DNA of 37,728 nucleotides from Bacteroidaceae bacterium (GTDB lineage: Bacteria > Bacteroidota > Bacteroidia > Bacteroidales > Bacteroidaceae). The stretch lies in assembly GCA_017429945.1 (NCBI GenBank), contig JAFRNY010000076.1, positions 1-37,728 on the forward strand. Reading direction: 5' to 3'. Below the pieces are notes generated by a model. It searched no databases, was not told where the DNA came from, and saw only the letters and a program-made list of their open reading frames with translations. The translations under genes and the position numbers were made by a program. Below are positions 26,492 to 35,526 of this stretch, one piece after another (the stretch's first letter is position 1; each line of letters begins with the position of its first letter).

Positions 26492-27145
26492 CTAAAGATC
26501 GATTAGGTCGAGGCCATAGTCATCTCCCGAGGGTTCGGCAACGGGGTCGTCGTCGATGACCACGTCGAGGCTGTCGTCCCATTCGTCGAGGTCCTCGTCG
26601 GCAGCGCTATTGCCCACCTGCAGGATGAGCGGTACATCTACGGGCACACGCTCGCCCGGATAGACATTGCGGCCACGGCTCTTGACACCATACACCCAGT
26701 CGCGGTCGCCAGGGATATACTCCACCGGCCCCAGCTTGAAGCCCATGGCCGTGAGCTTGGCCTGCGCCTCGCGCAGCGAACTGTTGTCGGCCACATCAGG
26801 CAGGGGCAGTGTAGGCGTCTGTGCCGAGTTTATAGTGAGATGGATCTCGCGCCCGGCCTTCACCTTGAAGCCTGCCGCAGGCTGCTGGTCGAGTATACTG
26901 CCAGTAGGCTTACGCTTGTTGTAGGCCGAATCCACGACAAGGCCCCTGAGACCAGCGCGCTCGAGCGTATAGAGGGCATCGCTCTCCTGCAGGCCCACAA
27001 GCGACGGCACCGTGACGGTCTCGCCGTGGTTGGTGTACAGAGCCAGACCCTTCCACAGCACAAACACTGCCAGGGCCGCCACTGCGGCCATGGCAAGGAG
27101 ATTGCCCCAGACGTACGTACTGAATATTTTCTTAAAGAATCCCAT
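26492..27145 (-). CDS. PASTA-domain membrane protein
   Basis: A 217-residue protein with a short cytoplasmic N-terminus (GFFKKIFSTYVWG), one transmembrane segment (about 14-33, NLLAMAAVAALAVFVLWKGL) and two PASTA domains: about 44-108 (VTVPSLVGLQESDALYTLE) and about 112-178 (LPDVADNSSLREAQAKLTAM). A strongly acidic tail follows (DEDLDEWDDSLD). PASTA domains bind peptidoglycan stem peptides or beta-lactams in kinases and PBPs; here no kinase or transpeptidase domain is present. First gene of the PASTA-rluD-ddl-acyltransferase-NigD operon, a common order in Bacteroidetes. Confidence 0.9.
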   Translation of the reverse strand: MGFFKKIFSTYVWGNLLAMAAVAALAVFVLWKGLALYTNHGETVTVPSLVGLQESDALYTLERAGLRGLVVDSAYNKRKPTGSILDQQPAAGFKVKAGREIHLTINSAQTPTLPLPDVADNSSLREAQAKLTAMGFKLGPVEYIPGDRDWVYGVKSRGRNVYPGERVPVDVPLILQVGNSAADEDLDEWDDSLDVVIDDDPVAEPSGDDYGLDLIDL

Positions 27146-27161
27146 CGTTTCAGGTTAACAC

Positions 27162-27285
27162 ATTAACGGATTAACGGATTAACGGATTAACAAATTAACG
27201 AATTAACAGATTAACGGATTAACGGATTAACAAATTAACGAATTAACAGATTAACGGATTAACGGATTAACAAGTTAACAAATTA
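27162..27285. repeat. 8-base tandem repeat ATTAACNN with 40-base higher-order period
   Basis: About 14 copies of ATTAACGG / ATTAACAA / ATTAACGA / ATTAACAG. The five-unit series GG, GG, AA, GA, AG occurs twice, giving a 40-base period. It lies directly upstream of the PASTA gene start and holds no gene. Confidence 0.9.
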
Positions 27286-27314
27286 GCCGGTTGGCAGGTC
27301 CTTGAAAACACGAA

Positions 27315-27377
27315 CACGTTAACAGTCTAACAATTAAACAGGCCGTAGGCGCTATTGTTTGTTAGTCTGTTAACGTG
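27315..27377. repeat. Long hairpin, 19-base arms
   Basis: Arms 27315-27333 (CACGTTAACAGTCTAACAA) and 27359-27377 pair at 18 of 19 positions, with a 25-base loop. It is between rpmH and the PASTA gene. No T tract follows in the minus direction, so it is not a classic terminator. The rest of 27146-27467 holds only this hairpin and the tandem array. Confidence 0.75.
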
Positions 27378-27467
27378 CCGAGTCGTTCTATCGAGCTCTG
27401 CTCGACTCTTGAAGCCTCAAGCGTCACCATCCGTGATGCCGAGCGCGCTCAGCGATGGACGTGCAGA

Positions 27468-27623
27468 TTATTTACCGTGGCGCTCGTCCGATACGGTGAG
27501 CTTCTTGCGGCCCTTAGCACGACGTGATGCGAGTACGCGACGGCCATTAGCTGTTAACATACGCTCACGGAAACCGTGCTTGTTCTTTCTTCTGCGATTG
27601 GAGGGTTGGAAAGTTCTTTTCAT
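27468..27623 (-). CDS. rpmH: 50S ribosomal protein L34 (bL34)
   Basis: A 51-residue, very basic protein starting [20 protein letters not shown], with the family segments [21 protein letters not shown], and ending DERHGK before TAA. It is complete and of normal length. A good promoter lies 47 bases upstream (27670-27700). It is divergent from efp. Confidence 0.97.
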   Translation of the reverse strand: MKRTFQPSNRRRKNKHGFRERMLTANGRRVLASRRAKGRKKLTVSDERHGK

Positions 27624-27669
27624 TGCTATATTTATTTATAATTTGTGCGCTTATGTGCTTATCGGGCTG

Positions 27670-27700
27670 CAAAAGTAGATACTTTTTTTCATTCACGCAA
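27670..27700 (-). promoter_or_regulatory. rpmH: Promoter of rpmH
   Basis: Minus strand: TTG (27698-27700), 20-base spacer, TACTTTTG (27670-27677). Back to back with the efp promoter. Confidence 0.7.
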
Positions 27701-27716
27701 GATTTTCCCAAAACTT

Positions 27717-27748
27717 TTGCTCATTTTCACTAATTTTCATTACCTTTG
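27717..27748 (+). promoter_or_regulatory. efp: Promoter of efp
   Basis: TTG (27717-27719), 21-base spacer, TACCTTTG (27741-27748). Transcription would start near 27755, giving a leader of about 95 bases that includes a TAAATCG-type repeat just before the ATG. Confidence 0.7.
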
Positions 27749-27850
27749 CACCCGATTTAGAGAAGTAAAGGCCTCGCAGCCACCTCACAACGCTTTTTTT
27801 ACAGAGTATCAATAAATAGTAAATCGTAAATCGTAAAATCGTTAATTCGT

Positions 27851-28417
27851 ATGATTAACTCACAAGACATCAAGAAGGGCACCTGCATCCGTATGGATGG
27901 TAAGCTCTATTTCTGCATCGACTTCCTGCACGTGAAGCCTGGCAAGGGCAACACCATCATGCGCACAACCCTGAAGGACGTTGTCAGCGGCAACGTGCTC
28001 GAGCGCCGTTTCAACATCGGCGAGAAGCTCGAGGACGTACGCGTAGAGCGCCGCAGCTACCAGTTCCTTTACATGGAAGGCGAGGACTACATCTTTATGA
28101 ACAATGAGACTTTCGAGCAGATCCCCATCGCTAAGGACCAGATCAACGGCGTGGACTTTATGAAGGAAGGCGAGAACGTAGAAGTGGTCACCGACGCTAG
28201 CACCGAGACCGTCCTTTATGCCGATGTACCCGTCAAGGTGAAGCTCGCCGTGACGTGGACAGAGCCCGGCCTCAAGGGCGACACCGCCACCAACACTCTC
28301 AAGCCCGCAAAGGTAGAAACCGGCGCCGAGGTGCGCGTGCCCCTCTTCATCAACGAGGGCGAGATTATCGAGGTTGACACTCGCGACGGCAGCTATCAGG
28401 GCCGCGTGAAGGCTTAA
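27851..28417 (+). CDS. efp: Translation elongation factor P
   Basis: EF-P relieves ribosome stalling at proline runs. The 188-residue protein has the three-beta-barrel family pattern. The tip loop of domain I reads VKPGKGN with Lys32, the residue that carries the modification in many bacteria. The domain II segment is [14 protein letters not shown]. The conserved domain III segment is [25 protein letters not shown], and the end is [14 protein letters not shown]. It stands alone on the plus strand with its own promoter and a strong terminator at 28467-28509. Confidence 0.97.
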   Translation: MINSQDIKKGTCIRMDGKLYFCIDFLHVKPGKGNTIMRTTLKDVVSGNVLERRFNIGEKLEDVRVERRSYQFLYMEGEDYIFMNNETFEQIPIAKDQINGVDFMKEGENVEVVTDASTETVLYADVPVKVKLAVTWTEPGLKGDTATNTLKPAKVETGAEVRVPLFINEGEIIEVDTRDGSYQGRVKA

Positions 28418-28466
28418 GCCCACCGACACAGCAAGGACAACACAGTTCTACACCACTATTACAGAA

Positions 28467-28509
28467 CAAGCCTTGGCCGGACACTTCCCGCCAAGGCTTG
28501 CTCTTTTTT
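28467..28509 (+). terminator. efp: Rho-independent terminator of efp
   Basis: Perfect 11-bp stem CAAGCCTTGGC / GCCAAGGCTTG with a 12-base loop, then CTC and a T run (28504-28509). Confidence 0.9.
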
Positions 28510-28552
28510 AGGCAATAATATAGCTGTTGACACCCGGAGATGAAACTATCAT

Positions 28553-28648
28553 TTTTCACTTTTCATTTTTCACTTTTCATTTTTCACTTTTCATTTTTCA
28601 CTTTTCATTCCTCACTTTTCATTTTTCACTTTTCACTTTTCACTTTTC
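28553..28648. repeat. 7-base tandem repeat TTTTCAY at the operon end
   Basis: About 13 copies of TTTTCAC / TTTTCAT (with some TTCCTCA) between efp and the epimerase, running into the last codons of the epimerase. The reverse-strand version of the same word is found at 37690-37728. Confidence 0.85.
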
Positions 28649-29926
28649 ATTCCTCCTAAGCCTCTCCAAAATCTCCAGACACATACGGCTGTTGTGGTAA
28701 GGACACTTCCAGAAGCCGGCATGGTCGTCGTCGAGGTTCAAGCTGCCATCGGCACGCCGGCTCCAATACCACTCGCCGAGCTCCTCATCGATGAGGTTGG
28801 CCTTGATGTAGCGCCAGCAGCGCTGGGCTATCTCTAAGGCACGGCGGTCGCCAAAATGCTGGTACAGATTCAGGAAGCCCACGACGGTCTCGGCCTGGAC
28901 CCACCAGTGGCGGTCAGCGTCAAACGTCTCATAAATCATAGAGCCATCAGACTGCAGACCCTCCTCGCTCGCCCGCGCCACATCACGCACAACAGGTTCC
29001 ACGCGCCCGAGCAACTCCTTATTGCCGAGCACCAGCGCTGCCTCGTGAATGAGCCAAGAGCACTCAATATCGTGGCCGTAGCTCGAGAGAGAACTCGTGC
29101 GCGTCCAGTCGAGCGCGAAGAAGAGGTCGAGGTGGTGGGTGTGCGGGTTCAGTATCTTCTCGGTGAAGATGTCTATCAGCCTCGTGATGGACACTTTCAG
29201 GCGCTGAACATTCTCGCAGAGGAAGCGATTCCACTCCCCTCCCCCACCGCTTGCAGCCTCGTCGCGACCGATGGCCTCGCGCAACGCCCGCAACAGATTG
29301 GTGTAGGGTTCAAGGATGTGCAGATGGGTATTCTGACTCTTGGGCTGGTTCTCGTCCTTCTCCGACAGCCGCAGGTCGGCAATAGGCTGCCAGTCGCGCC
29401 GGCAAGCCTCGATGTAGCCCCCATACTGCGCGTCCCAGCCATGGTGCTCGATGACATCGTAAAGCCGCAGGGCCGTCCGCAACGGTCCGTCGTCGCCCGT
29501 GGCACGAGCATATTCCGAGAAACCATAGACCATGAAACCGAGAGCGTAGAACTGCTTCTTGGCGTCGGCAGGCTGGCCATCGGCCGTCACGCTCCAAAAG
29601 GCGCCGCCGTATTCACGGTCGAGAAAACAGCGCTCCACATAGTCCTTCGTACGCCGGGCGGCTGCCAAGAGCGCCGCACGGTCGATAGCATCACGCTCCT
29701 CGATCGAGCCCAAAACGCGATAGGCTGCAGAGAATGTCCAAAGCAGGCGGGCATAAAGGACGGCTCCGCGCGTGGCTTCCTTGACCAAGACGCCACGCCC
29801 CGTCATCTGCCCATACCACCCTCCACGCTCGTGGTCCGCCATACGTTCGAGCCAGAACGGCAAGATATTTTCGGTCAGGCACGCGAGGGCCTCAGCCCTC
29901 AGCACCTGTTCATTCGTCTCACTCAT
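28640..29926 (-). CDS. Cellobiose/mannobiose 2-epimerase (AGE family)
   Basis: A 428-residue (alpha/alpha)6-barrel epimerase of the N-acylglucosamine 2-epimerase family. In the mannan pathway it turns beta-1,4-mannobiose into mannosyl-glucose. Typical segments are FWLERMADHERGGWYGQMT near the N-terminus, SYGHDIECSWLIHEA (His285) and HAGFWKCPYHNSRMCLE near the C-terminus. The conserved His residues in the last two are the likely acid/base pair. It is the last gene of the operon and overlaps the symporter by 8 bases. The neighbours GH130 and GH26 make mannobiose the likely substrate; cellobiose activity is probable from family knowledge. It is predicted to be cytoplasmic. Confidence 0.92.
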   Translation of the reverse strand: MSETNEQVLRAEALACLTENILPFWLERMADHERGGWYGQMTGRGVLVKEATRGAVLYARLLWTFSAAYRVLGSIEERDAIDRAALLAAARRTKDYVERCFLDREYGGAFWSVTADGQPADAKKQFYALGFMVYGFSEYARATGDDGPLRTALRLYDVIEHHGWDAQYGGYIEACRRDWQPIADLRLSEKDENQPKSQNTHLHILEPYTNLLRALREAIGRDEAASGGGGEWNRFLCENVQRLKVSITRLIDIFTEKILNPHTHHLDLFFALDWTRTSSLSSYGHDIECSWLIHEAALVLGNKELLGRVEPVVRDVARASEEGLQSDGSMIYETFDADRHWWVQAETVVGFLNLYQHFGDRRALEIAQRCWRYIKANLIDEELGEWYWSRRADGSLNLDDDHAGFWKCPYHNSRMCLEILERLRRNEK

Positions 29927-31343
29927 TTCCTGATTTATTACGCGACAGCTTGAGTTGCCTGTTTATCTCATTGACACGCTCCGTGGTCAGAGGATAGAAA
30001 TAGCAGACCACGATGGCCAGCAGAGCAACGGCAGCCGGGATGAACGACATAAGATAGCGAAGACACAGCAGGGCCGACTCGGGCTGACTGATGACAGCCT
30101 GCGCTGCCACCTGCTCGTCGGTGCGGGGAGTATAGCCACAGGCCGAGAGCAGCCACAGGACGGCAGCGCCGCCAATGGCGCCGCCAAACTTCTGGGCCAT
30201 CGACGAACTCGAGAAGATAAGGCCGGTGGAGGCGGTATGGAAGCGATGCTCGGCATAGTCCGAGACGTCGGCATACATAGACCATACCAGCGGCGACATA
30301 ATACCCGTGAGGATAGAGATAAGCACCTGGAAAAGCAACATCAGCCAAAAGCCTGCGGGCGTGACGGGGATGAAGAAGAAACAGATGCTAAGCACTATCA
30401 GTGCTGCGTTCACGCAGATAAAGAGCGACTTCTTGCCCAGCCTACGGGCCAGGGGCACGGTGATGGCCACGCCGACCATATTGCTGACCTCGCCCACGCT
30501 GAGGAACAGGCCGGCATAGAAGAGGAGTGAGAAATGGAAAGAGAAAAGCGTAGAATCAAGTGTTTTGCCGAAGCCGATTATGTCGGCAAAATAATAGGCG
30601 ACGGTGGCGCCGCGGACTGTGCTGAAGAGGTTGAAGCAGAGGGCTGCGCCGATAAGCAGCCACCACGGGCGGTTGCTCAGCAGAGCCTTGAGGTCGGAGC
30701 CCACACTGACGGTGGAGAGCGTCTTCACGCGCTCGCGCGTCAAGGCGAAGCAAGCTATGAAAAGCACGAAACAAAGGGCCGCTACGACAATCATAGCGTG
30801 CTGCCAAGCCGAAGCGGTGGTCTGTCCCAGACCCTTGAAAGCGTTCACGATAGGTTCCCAGGCTGCCAAGGCTATGAACGAACCGCCGTAAGCAAAGAAC
30901 ATCCGGAAGCTGGAGAACACCGTCTTCTCCTGAGAATCATCGGTCATCACGCCCAGCATGGCGCCGTAAGGCACATTTATACCGGTATAGACGGTCATCA
31001 TGAGGATATAGGTCACGTAGGCGTAGATGAGCTTGGCGCCATACCCCCAGTCGGGCGTGGTGAACAGCAATATTCCCGCTATGCTGAACAACGGAGCCAC
31101 AAACAGGAGGTAAGGACGGTATTTGCCCCAGCGCGTGGAGGTGCGGTCGGCGACGACGCCCATCATAGGGTCGCTGACGGCGTCCCAGATGCGGGTGACA
31201 AGCACTAGCAGGCCGGCATCAACCAGCGTCAGGCCAAAGACGTTGCTATAGAAGAAGGGGAGGTAGTAGGAGAATACCTTCCAGAACATCGACGACGACA
31301 TATCGCCGAAGCCATAGCCAATCTTTTCCGTTAACTTTGCCAT
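29919..31343 (-). CDS. GPH-family sugar:cation symporter (MelB-like)
   Basis: A 474-residue membrane protein with about 12 hydrophobic segments. The N-terminal signature YGFGDMSSSMFWKVFSYYLP and the first cytoplasmic loop WDAVSDPMMGVVADRTSTRW are typical of the glycoside-pentoside-hexuronide:cation symporters. It probably imports mannobiose or other manno-oligosaccharides released by the GH26 enzyme. It overlaps GH130 by 13 bases and the epimerase by 8 bases, so the three are translationally coupled. Confidence 0.92.
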   Translation of the reverse strand: MAKLTEKIGYGFGDMSSSMFWKVFSYYLPFFYSNVFGLTLVDAGLLVLVTRIWDAVSDPMMGVVADRTSTRWGKYRPYLLFVAPLFSIAGILLFTTPDWGYGAKLIYAYVTYILMMTVYTGINVPYGAMLGVMTDDSQEKTVFSSFRMFFAYGGSFIALAAWEPIVNAFKGLGQTTASAWQHAMIVVAALCFVLFIACFALTRERVKTLSTVSVGSDLKALLSNRPWWLLIGAALCFNLFSTVRGATVAYYFADIIGFGKTLDSTLFSFHFSLLFYAGLFLSVGEVSNMVGVAITVPLARRLGKKSLFICVNAALIVLSICFFFIPVTPAGFWLMLLFQVLISILTGIMSPLVWSMYADVSDYAEHRFHTASTGLIFSSSSMAQKFGGAIGGAAVLWLLSACGYTPRTDEQVAAQAVISQPESALLCLRYLMSFIPAAVALLAIVVCYFYPLTTERVNEINRQLKLSRNKSGNE

Positions 31344-32500
31344 TGTTTGTTCTTTTGGATTAGTTGCTTGATAGTTTCTACGCTGGCGGCCGTGGTATAA
31401 CCATCCTCGGGGGTGTTCATGCAGTAGTCCACAAGGCGCTCGACCGACGATACGGCCACGTGCAAGCGCGTGTCGGCCGTAGCGTAATAGATGAGCACAC
31501 GGCCGTCGTCATCCATAATCCAGCCGTTGGAGAAGGCCACGTTCATCACGTCGCCAAGGTACTCCTGACCTTCGGGCACGAGAAAATAGCCTCCGGGCTG
31601 GGCGATTACGCGCGTGGGGTCGTCAAGGGCCGTCATATACATATAGAGCACATAGCGCAGGCCGTCGGCCGTGCCTCGCACGCCATGAGCCAGATGCAAC
31701 CAGCCCTGCGGCGTCTTGAGCGGAGCCGGCCCCTCGCCGTTCTTCACCTCCTGAATGGTGTGGTAATGGCGGGCGTTGATTATCACCTCGTCGGTAACCT
31801 CGGCACGGGTGATATCATCAACCAGCGCCCAACCTATGCCGCCACCGCTGCCAGTGTCGATGAAGCCGTCCTGCGGACGGGTGTAGAAGGCGTAGCGGCC
31901 ATCGACGAACTCGGGGTGAAGCACCACATTGCGCTGCTGGCTCCTGGACTTCAGGTCGGGAAGTCGTTCCCACATTATTAAATCACGCGTGCGCGCGAGA
32001 GCAGCAGTGGCCGTGGCAGCACTGAGGTCGCCGGGGCAGCTGTCGTCGTGGCGCTCGGCGCAAAACACACCATAGATCCAGCCGTCCTCGTGCTGCGTCA
32101 GGCGCATATCATAGATGTTAGTAGCTGGCTCGGCAGCCTCGGGCATCGTGATCGGTTCGGGCCACAAGCGCCAGCGGTCGATGCCGTTTGGCGACTCGGC
32201 TACGGCGAAGAAGCTCTTGCGGTCGGCCCCCTCGACGCGACAGACCAGCAGATAGCGGCCGCCAAGTTTGATGGCGCCGGCATTGAAAACGGCATTTATC
32301 ATGATACGCTGCATCAGGTGGGGGTTGTCCTCGGGCGAGAAGTCGTAGCGCCACTCCAGGGGCATATGCTCAGCCGTGAGAATGGGGTATTTATATTTCT
32401 CGTAAATGCCATTGCCCCATGGCAGTGGTTCGTTGGTGCGCTCGAGCAGCTCTTCGTGGTGTGCCCTCAAGCGATTAAGTTTTTGTTCGAAGTCTGTCAT
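31331..32500 (-). CDS. GH130 4-O-beta-D-mannosyl-D-glucose phosphorylase
   Basis: A 389-residue enzyme. It splits mannosyl-glucose with phosphate into alpha-mannose-1-phosphate and glucose. The GH130 subfamily 1 pattern is clear: PWGNGIYEKYKYPILTAEHM (27-46), AVFNAGA, CRVEGADRKSFFAVAES and NIYDMRLT. Asp131 in YDMRL is at the position I recall as the general acid in the B. fragilis enzyme. Also present are VVLHPEFVDGRYAFYTRPQD and NARHYHTIQEVKNGEGPAP. The ATG overlaps the GH26 stop as ATGA. With the 2-epimerase this is the known mannobiose degradation route; the product enters glycolysis through phosphomannomutase. Confidence 0.94.
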   Translation of the reverse strand: MTDFEQKLNRLRAHHEELLERTNEPLPWGNGIYEKYKYPILTAEHMPLEWRYDFSPEDNPHLMQRIMINAVFNAGAIKLGGRYLLVCRVEGADRKSFFAVAESPNGIDRWRLWPEPITMPEAAEPATNIYDMRLTQHEDGWIYGVFCAERHDDSCPGDLSAATATAALARTRDLIMWERLPDLKSRSQQRNVVLHPEFVDGRYAFYTRPQDGFIDTGSGGGIGWALVDDITRAEVTDEVIINARHYHTIQEVKNGEGPAPLKTPQGWLHLAHGVRGTADGLRYVLYMYMTALDDPTRVIAQPGGYFLVPEGQEYLGDVMNVAFSNGWIMDDDGRVLIYYATADTRLHVAVSSVERLVDYCMNTPEDGYTTAASVETIKQLIQKNKQWQS

Positions 32501-33573
32501 TTTGCAATATCTTTCAACATCATTATTTTCTTGCTCTTTACCATCTCACAGAAGTTCTTGGCATCAGCCGTGCCGGGAGCCGGCGCGAAATATTGACGGC
32601 GGTCGGCGTTGCGCCAGACAAGGAAATAGCTGATGGGGTATTTCTCGATCTGAGGCTGCAGCACGCGCGTCCACCACGTCGGGTCGGGGATATTCTGGAA
32701 GCCGCACTCGGTGAGCGCCACCAGCCGTCGGCCTTCGCGGGCCAGCTGGCACAGCGTGGCGAGGTCCTTGTTCAGCTGCTTGATGAAGGCCTCTTCACCA
32801 TTGCGCTGCTGGTAGGCGTCGAGCCCGATGATGTCCACGCGGTCGTGGCCGGGATAGGTATCGAGCACGTCGGCTTCGAAGCCGTAGTTGGGGCTCCAGC
32901 TCCAGAGGATGTTATAAGGCAGCGTCTGCGCCACAAAATCTTGCGTCATATTCCACAGCGCGCGGTACTCCTGGCTGGAGCACAGGCCGCGCCCCCACCA
33001 GAACCAGCCGCCGCTGTTCTCGTGCCAAGGACGGAAGATGAAGGGAATCGGCCGGCCCTGCTCGTCGGTCAGCGAGGCGAGGAAGGCGGTGAGGCGTCTC
33101 AGCCAGATTTCGAACACGCCATGCGATCTGCCGCCAGGCAGCACCGCAGCCACGGTGTTCTTGCTCCGTTCTTCGCCATTGACCCAGGCGGTGCCTCCCG
33201 TAAGCGGGTTACGGGGATGCCATGAGATGGTGACAATACCGCCGCGCCGGTGCTGCGCAAGAATCTCGCGGCGCATCACCTGGAAAGGCACGCTGTCGAG
33301 GTTCTTCTCATCGCCCAGCTCGATGCCGCCTAATTCGAAGCCCATCACGGCCGGGTAGTCGCCCGTGAGGTCGCGGACGTCGCTACGTCCTTCCTCATAA
33401 CTCCAGCCAAGGCCGTAGAAGGGATCGTCCTGATGCCCGAACATTATGCCTTTCTTCGCCAGGCGCGTCAGACGGGAGCTCAGTTGCTGCGCCGTGGTCT
33501 TGCCATTCTTCTTGGCCTCAAGTCCAAAGCAGATGAAGAGGCAGAGGACTATACATACTATCTTTCTCATCAT
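32497..33573 (-). CDS. GH26 beta-mannanase (endo- or mannobiohydrolase type)
   Basis: A 358-residue secreted enzyme; signal peptide about residues 1-20 (MRKIVCIVLCLFICFGLEA), then KKNGKTTAQQL. GH26 features: GIMFGHQDD (42-50), WHPRNPLTGG, FIFRPWHENSGGWFWWG with acid/base Glu185, and LVALTECGF with nucleophile Glu289. It cuts mannan or mannooligosaccharides to mannobiose. The gene is the first of the tightly coupled block GH26-GH130-symporter-epimerase. Gene order and products match the B. fragilis ManA/MGP/transporter/CE set as I remember it. ATG 33573 and 33570 are both possible starts. Confidence 0.92.
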   Translation of the reverse strand: MMRKIVCIVLCLFICFGLEAKKNGKTTAQQLSSRLTRLAKKGIMFGHQDDPFYGLGWSYEEGRSDVRDLTGDYPAVMGFELGGIELGDEKNLDSVPFQVMRREILAQHRRGGIVTISWHPRNPLTGGTAWVNGEERSKNTVAAVLPGGRSHGVFEIWLRRLTAFLASLTDEQGRPIPFIFRPWHENSGGWFWWGRGLCSSQEYRALWNMTQDFVAQTLPYNILWSWSPNYGFEADVLDTYPGHDRVDIIGLDAYQQRNGEEAFIKQLNKDLATLCQLAREGRRLVALTECGFQNIPDPTWWTRVLQPQIEKYPISYFLVWRNADRRQYFAPAPGTADAKNFCEMVKSKKIMMLKDIAK

Positions 33574-33624
33574 TGTTTACAGCTTTAAGATTATGTGGTT
33601 AATAGGACGATTGATTTCATGCGC

Positions 33625-34701
33625 CTACTTAAACAGACGGGGAGCGAAATCGCGGAGGTCGTAGTGCCACACATGCCAGCTGTGGCCTCCGGGCGTCTCG
33701 CTATATTCGTATTTGATTCCAGCCTCATCGAAGCACTTAAGGGTCTGCTGGCAGCTGGCATAGGCAAAATCCTCCTGCCCACCCATAGTGAAGCGCAGCA
33801 GACGCACCGTCTTTTTCAGCGTAGGAGCGATCTGGCGAAGGCGCTCGGTCTTGGCCTGACGGTCGGTTTCGTTGCTGCGGAACCATCCCGAACTCATCAC
33901 GTTGATGTAGCCGAAGAGGTCGGGGTGCGCCATGAAGGTGTTGAGCGTCTCGAGTCCGCCCATCGAGAGGCCTGCCAGGGCCGTATTTGCTGCTCCCTTC
34001 TTGATATTGTACTGCTCAGCCACACGCGGCATAATAGTGCCTACGAGTTCGTCGACGAACTTCTCTGTGTCCATACCGCCATGGGGCATGACGACAATCA
34101 TCGGAGCGATCTTACCCTCGGCATAGAGGTTGTCGAGGATGAAACCGGCCCTACCGATTGAGGTCCACGAAGCATCGTTGTCGCCAGCGCCATGAATGAG
34201 GTAAAGCACCGGCAGCGGACCTTGGGCTGCCTTGCCGGCAGGGGTCCAGACGCGCATGCTCCGTGTGGTGCCAGTGACCTTTGACTTATAGGATATCTGA
34301 GCCACAGGGCCGTGAGGCACATCACGCTCCGCCCAGAAGACGTCTTCGCCATTGGTGATTGTTGCCACTGGAGTTATCTCTGAAAAGAAACGGTAGCGCG
34401 GGTCGATGACGCGCACTCCGTCAACAATGAAGTGGTAGCGATAGGCGTCGGTATTCACCTTGGGAACGATGGCGGTCCAGATGCCAACATCATCTTTCTG
34501 AAACTGAGCCCTCAAACCGCCCAGGTCTCCGCCCAGTGCCACACTCTCTGCCTTTGGGGCGTAGATCCGGAAGGCCGTGGAGCCGTCCGCAAGACGTTCG
34601 ATAGACTTCAGTGTGTCAGCAGGCGTCATATTTCTGCGCCATTGAGCCTGTGCGCCAAGAACTGTTGCGGCACAGAGCAATGAAAGGATTAAGCGTTTCA
34701 T
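33625..34701 (-). CDS. CE1-like carbohydrate esterase with N-terminal E-set domain
   Basis: A 358-residue secreted protein; signal peptide about 1-19 (KRLILSLLCAATVLGAQAQ). Residues about 38-130 form an immunoglobulin-like E-set/CBM48-type domain (FRIYAPKAESVALGGDLGG). Residues about 140-358 are an esterase-D/CE1 alpha/beta hydrolase: LIHGAGDNDASW, the nucleophile elbow GLSMGG with Ser246, Asp311 in GGQEDF, and His340 in GGHSWHVWHYDL. Such enzymes remove acetyl or feruloyl groups from plant polysaccharides; in this mannan operon acetyl-mannan is the likely target, which is inference. Confidence 0.9.
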   Translation of the reverse strand: MKRLILSLLCAATVLGAQAQWRRNMTPADTLKSIERLADGSTAFRIYAPKAESVALGGDLGGLRAQFQKDDVGIWTAIVPKVNTDAYRYHFIVDGVRVIDPRYRFFSEITPVATITNGEDVFWAERDVPHGPVAQISYKSKVTGTTRSMRVWTPAGKAAQGPLPVLYLIHGAGDNDASWTSIGRAGFILDNLYAEGKIAPMIVVMPHGGMDTEKFVDELVGTIMPRVAEQYNIKKGAANTALAGLSMGGLETLNTFMAHPDLFGYINVMSSGWFRSNETDRQAKTERLRQIAPTLKKTVRLLRFTMGGQEDFAYASCQQTLKCFDEAGIKYEYSETPGGHSWHVWHYDLRDFAPRLFK

Positions 34702-34731
34702 AGTCTTCGTAGTTTATTGTGAGTTGTGTGG

Positions 34732-35520
34732 TCAGAAATAGTTGTTGCGGATTTCCTTCGCGATATAGCGCCCCATGAGCTGCTGACCGGGGCGGTCGGG
34801 GTGAAGGCCGTCGCGCAGGTAGCGCTGGCCGTGGCCGTTCTCCAGCTTCTCCGTGATGCCACACTCCGCCCAGCAGTCGATAACCTGCACGGAGAGAGCG
34901 CGACAGATGTCTTTCAGAATCTGGCACTTGCGCAGGTTGAAGGCGTTGTGGCCCGGGTCGGCAGTCTGGATGGGTGTGCAGACGAAGACGCGGCAGTCGG
35001 GGAAGCGTTCTATGATGGTTTGAATTGCCCAACGCGCGCCACCGGCCATGGTGGTGACGTCCACCTCATCGAGGCTCTTGCCCTTCAGCGCCTCCTCGGC
35101 CGTGCCGAGATTGCCATCGTTCGTTCCCATAGAGAACACGAAAACGTCGGGCGCTGGAAACTGTCCGGCCTCCACCTCGGCGATGAATTTCTGAATATGC
35201 ACCTTCGAACAGTTGTTATGGCGTTTCTGCTGTTCGGCGGCATCATCGGTGGGCAGCCAACCGCCTGATATGCCGGCAAAGCCAGCGCTGCCGTAGTCCT
35301 GTGTGTCGGGGTGGCAGGCCCAGGTGGCAGAGCCTACGGCCACATTGTGGTGAGTGGCAAAACCCAGCTGCTCGACCACCGTCTGCGACCATTGCTGACC
35401 GGCTGTGATGCTGTTGCCGTCGCAGCCAAAGTTCAACTTGGTGAAATCAGGAAAGCCCTGCGCTGCCATCTCAAGCACCGATACGCTTAGCAAGAGAACA
35501 AATAATATATTTCTTTTCAT
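34732..35520 (-). CDS. Secreted SGNH/GDSL hydrolase, probable acetylesterase
   Basis: I use ATG 35520 (MKRNILFVLLLSVSVLEMAA), 262 residues; a TTG two codons earlier is possible. Signal peptide about 1-20. SGNH blocks: CDGNSITAG with Ser37 (Asp of GDS replaced by Asn), a VAVGSATWACH block with the block II Gly, MGTNDGN with Asn134, and RDGLHPDRPG with Asp237 and His240. It likely removes O-acetyl groups from the glycan, in line with the neighbouring CE1 esterase. The gap to the CE1 gene is 30 bases, same strand. Confidence 0.88.
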   Translation of the reverse strand: MKRNILFVLLLSVSVLEMAAQGFPDFTKLNFGCDGNSITAGQQWSQTVVEQLGFATHHNVAVGSATWACHPDTQDYGSAGFAGISGGWLPTDDAAEQQKRHNNCSKVHIQKFIAEVEAGQFPAPDVFVFSMGTNDGNLGTAEEALKGKSLDEVDVTTMAGGARWAIQTIIERFPDCRVFVCTPIQTADPGHNAFNLRKCQILKDICRALSVQVIDCWAECGITEKLENGHGQRYLRDGLHPDRPGQQLMGRYIAKEIRNNYF

Positions 35521-35526
35521 TATCAA

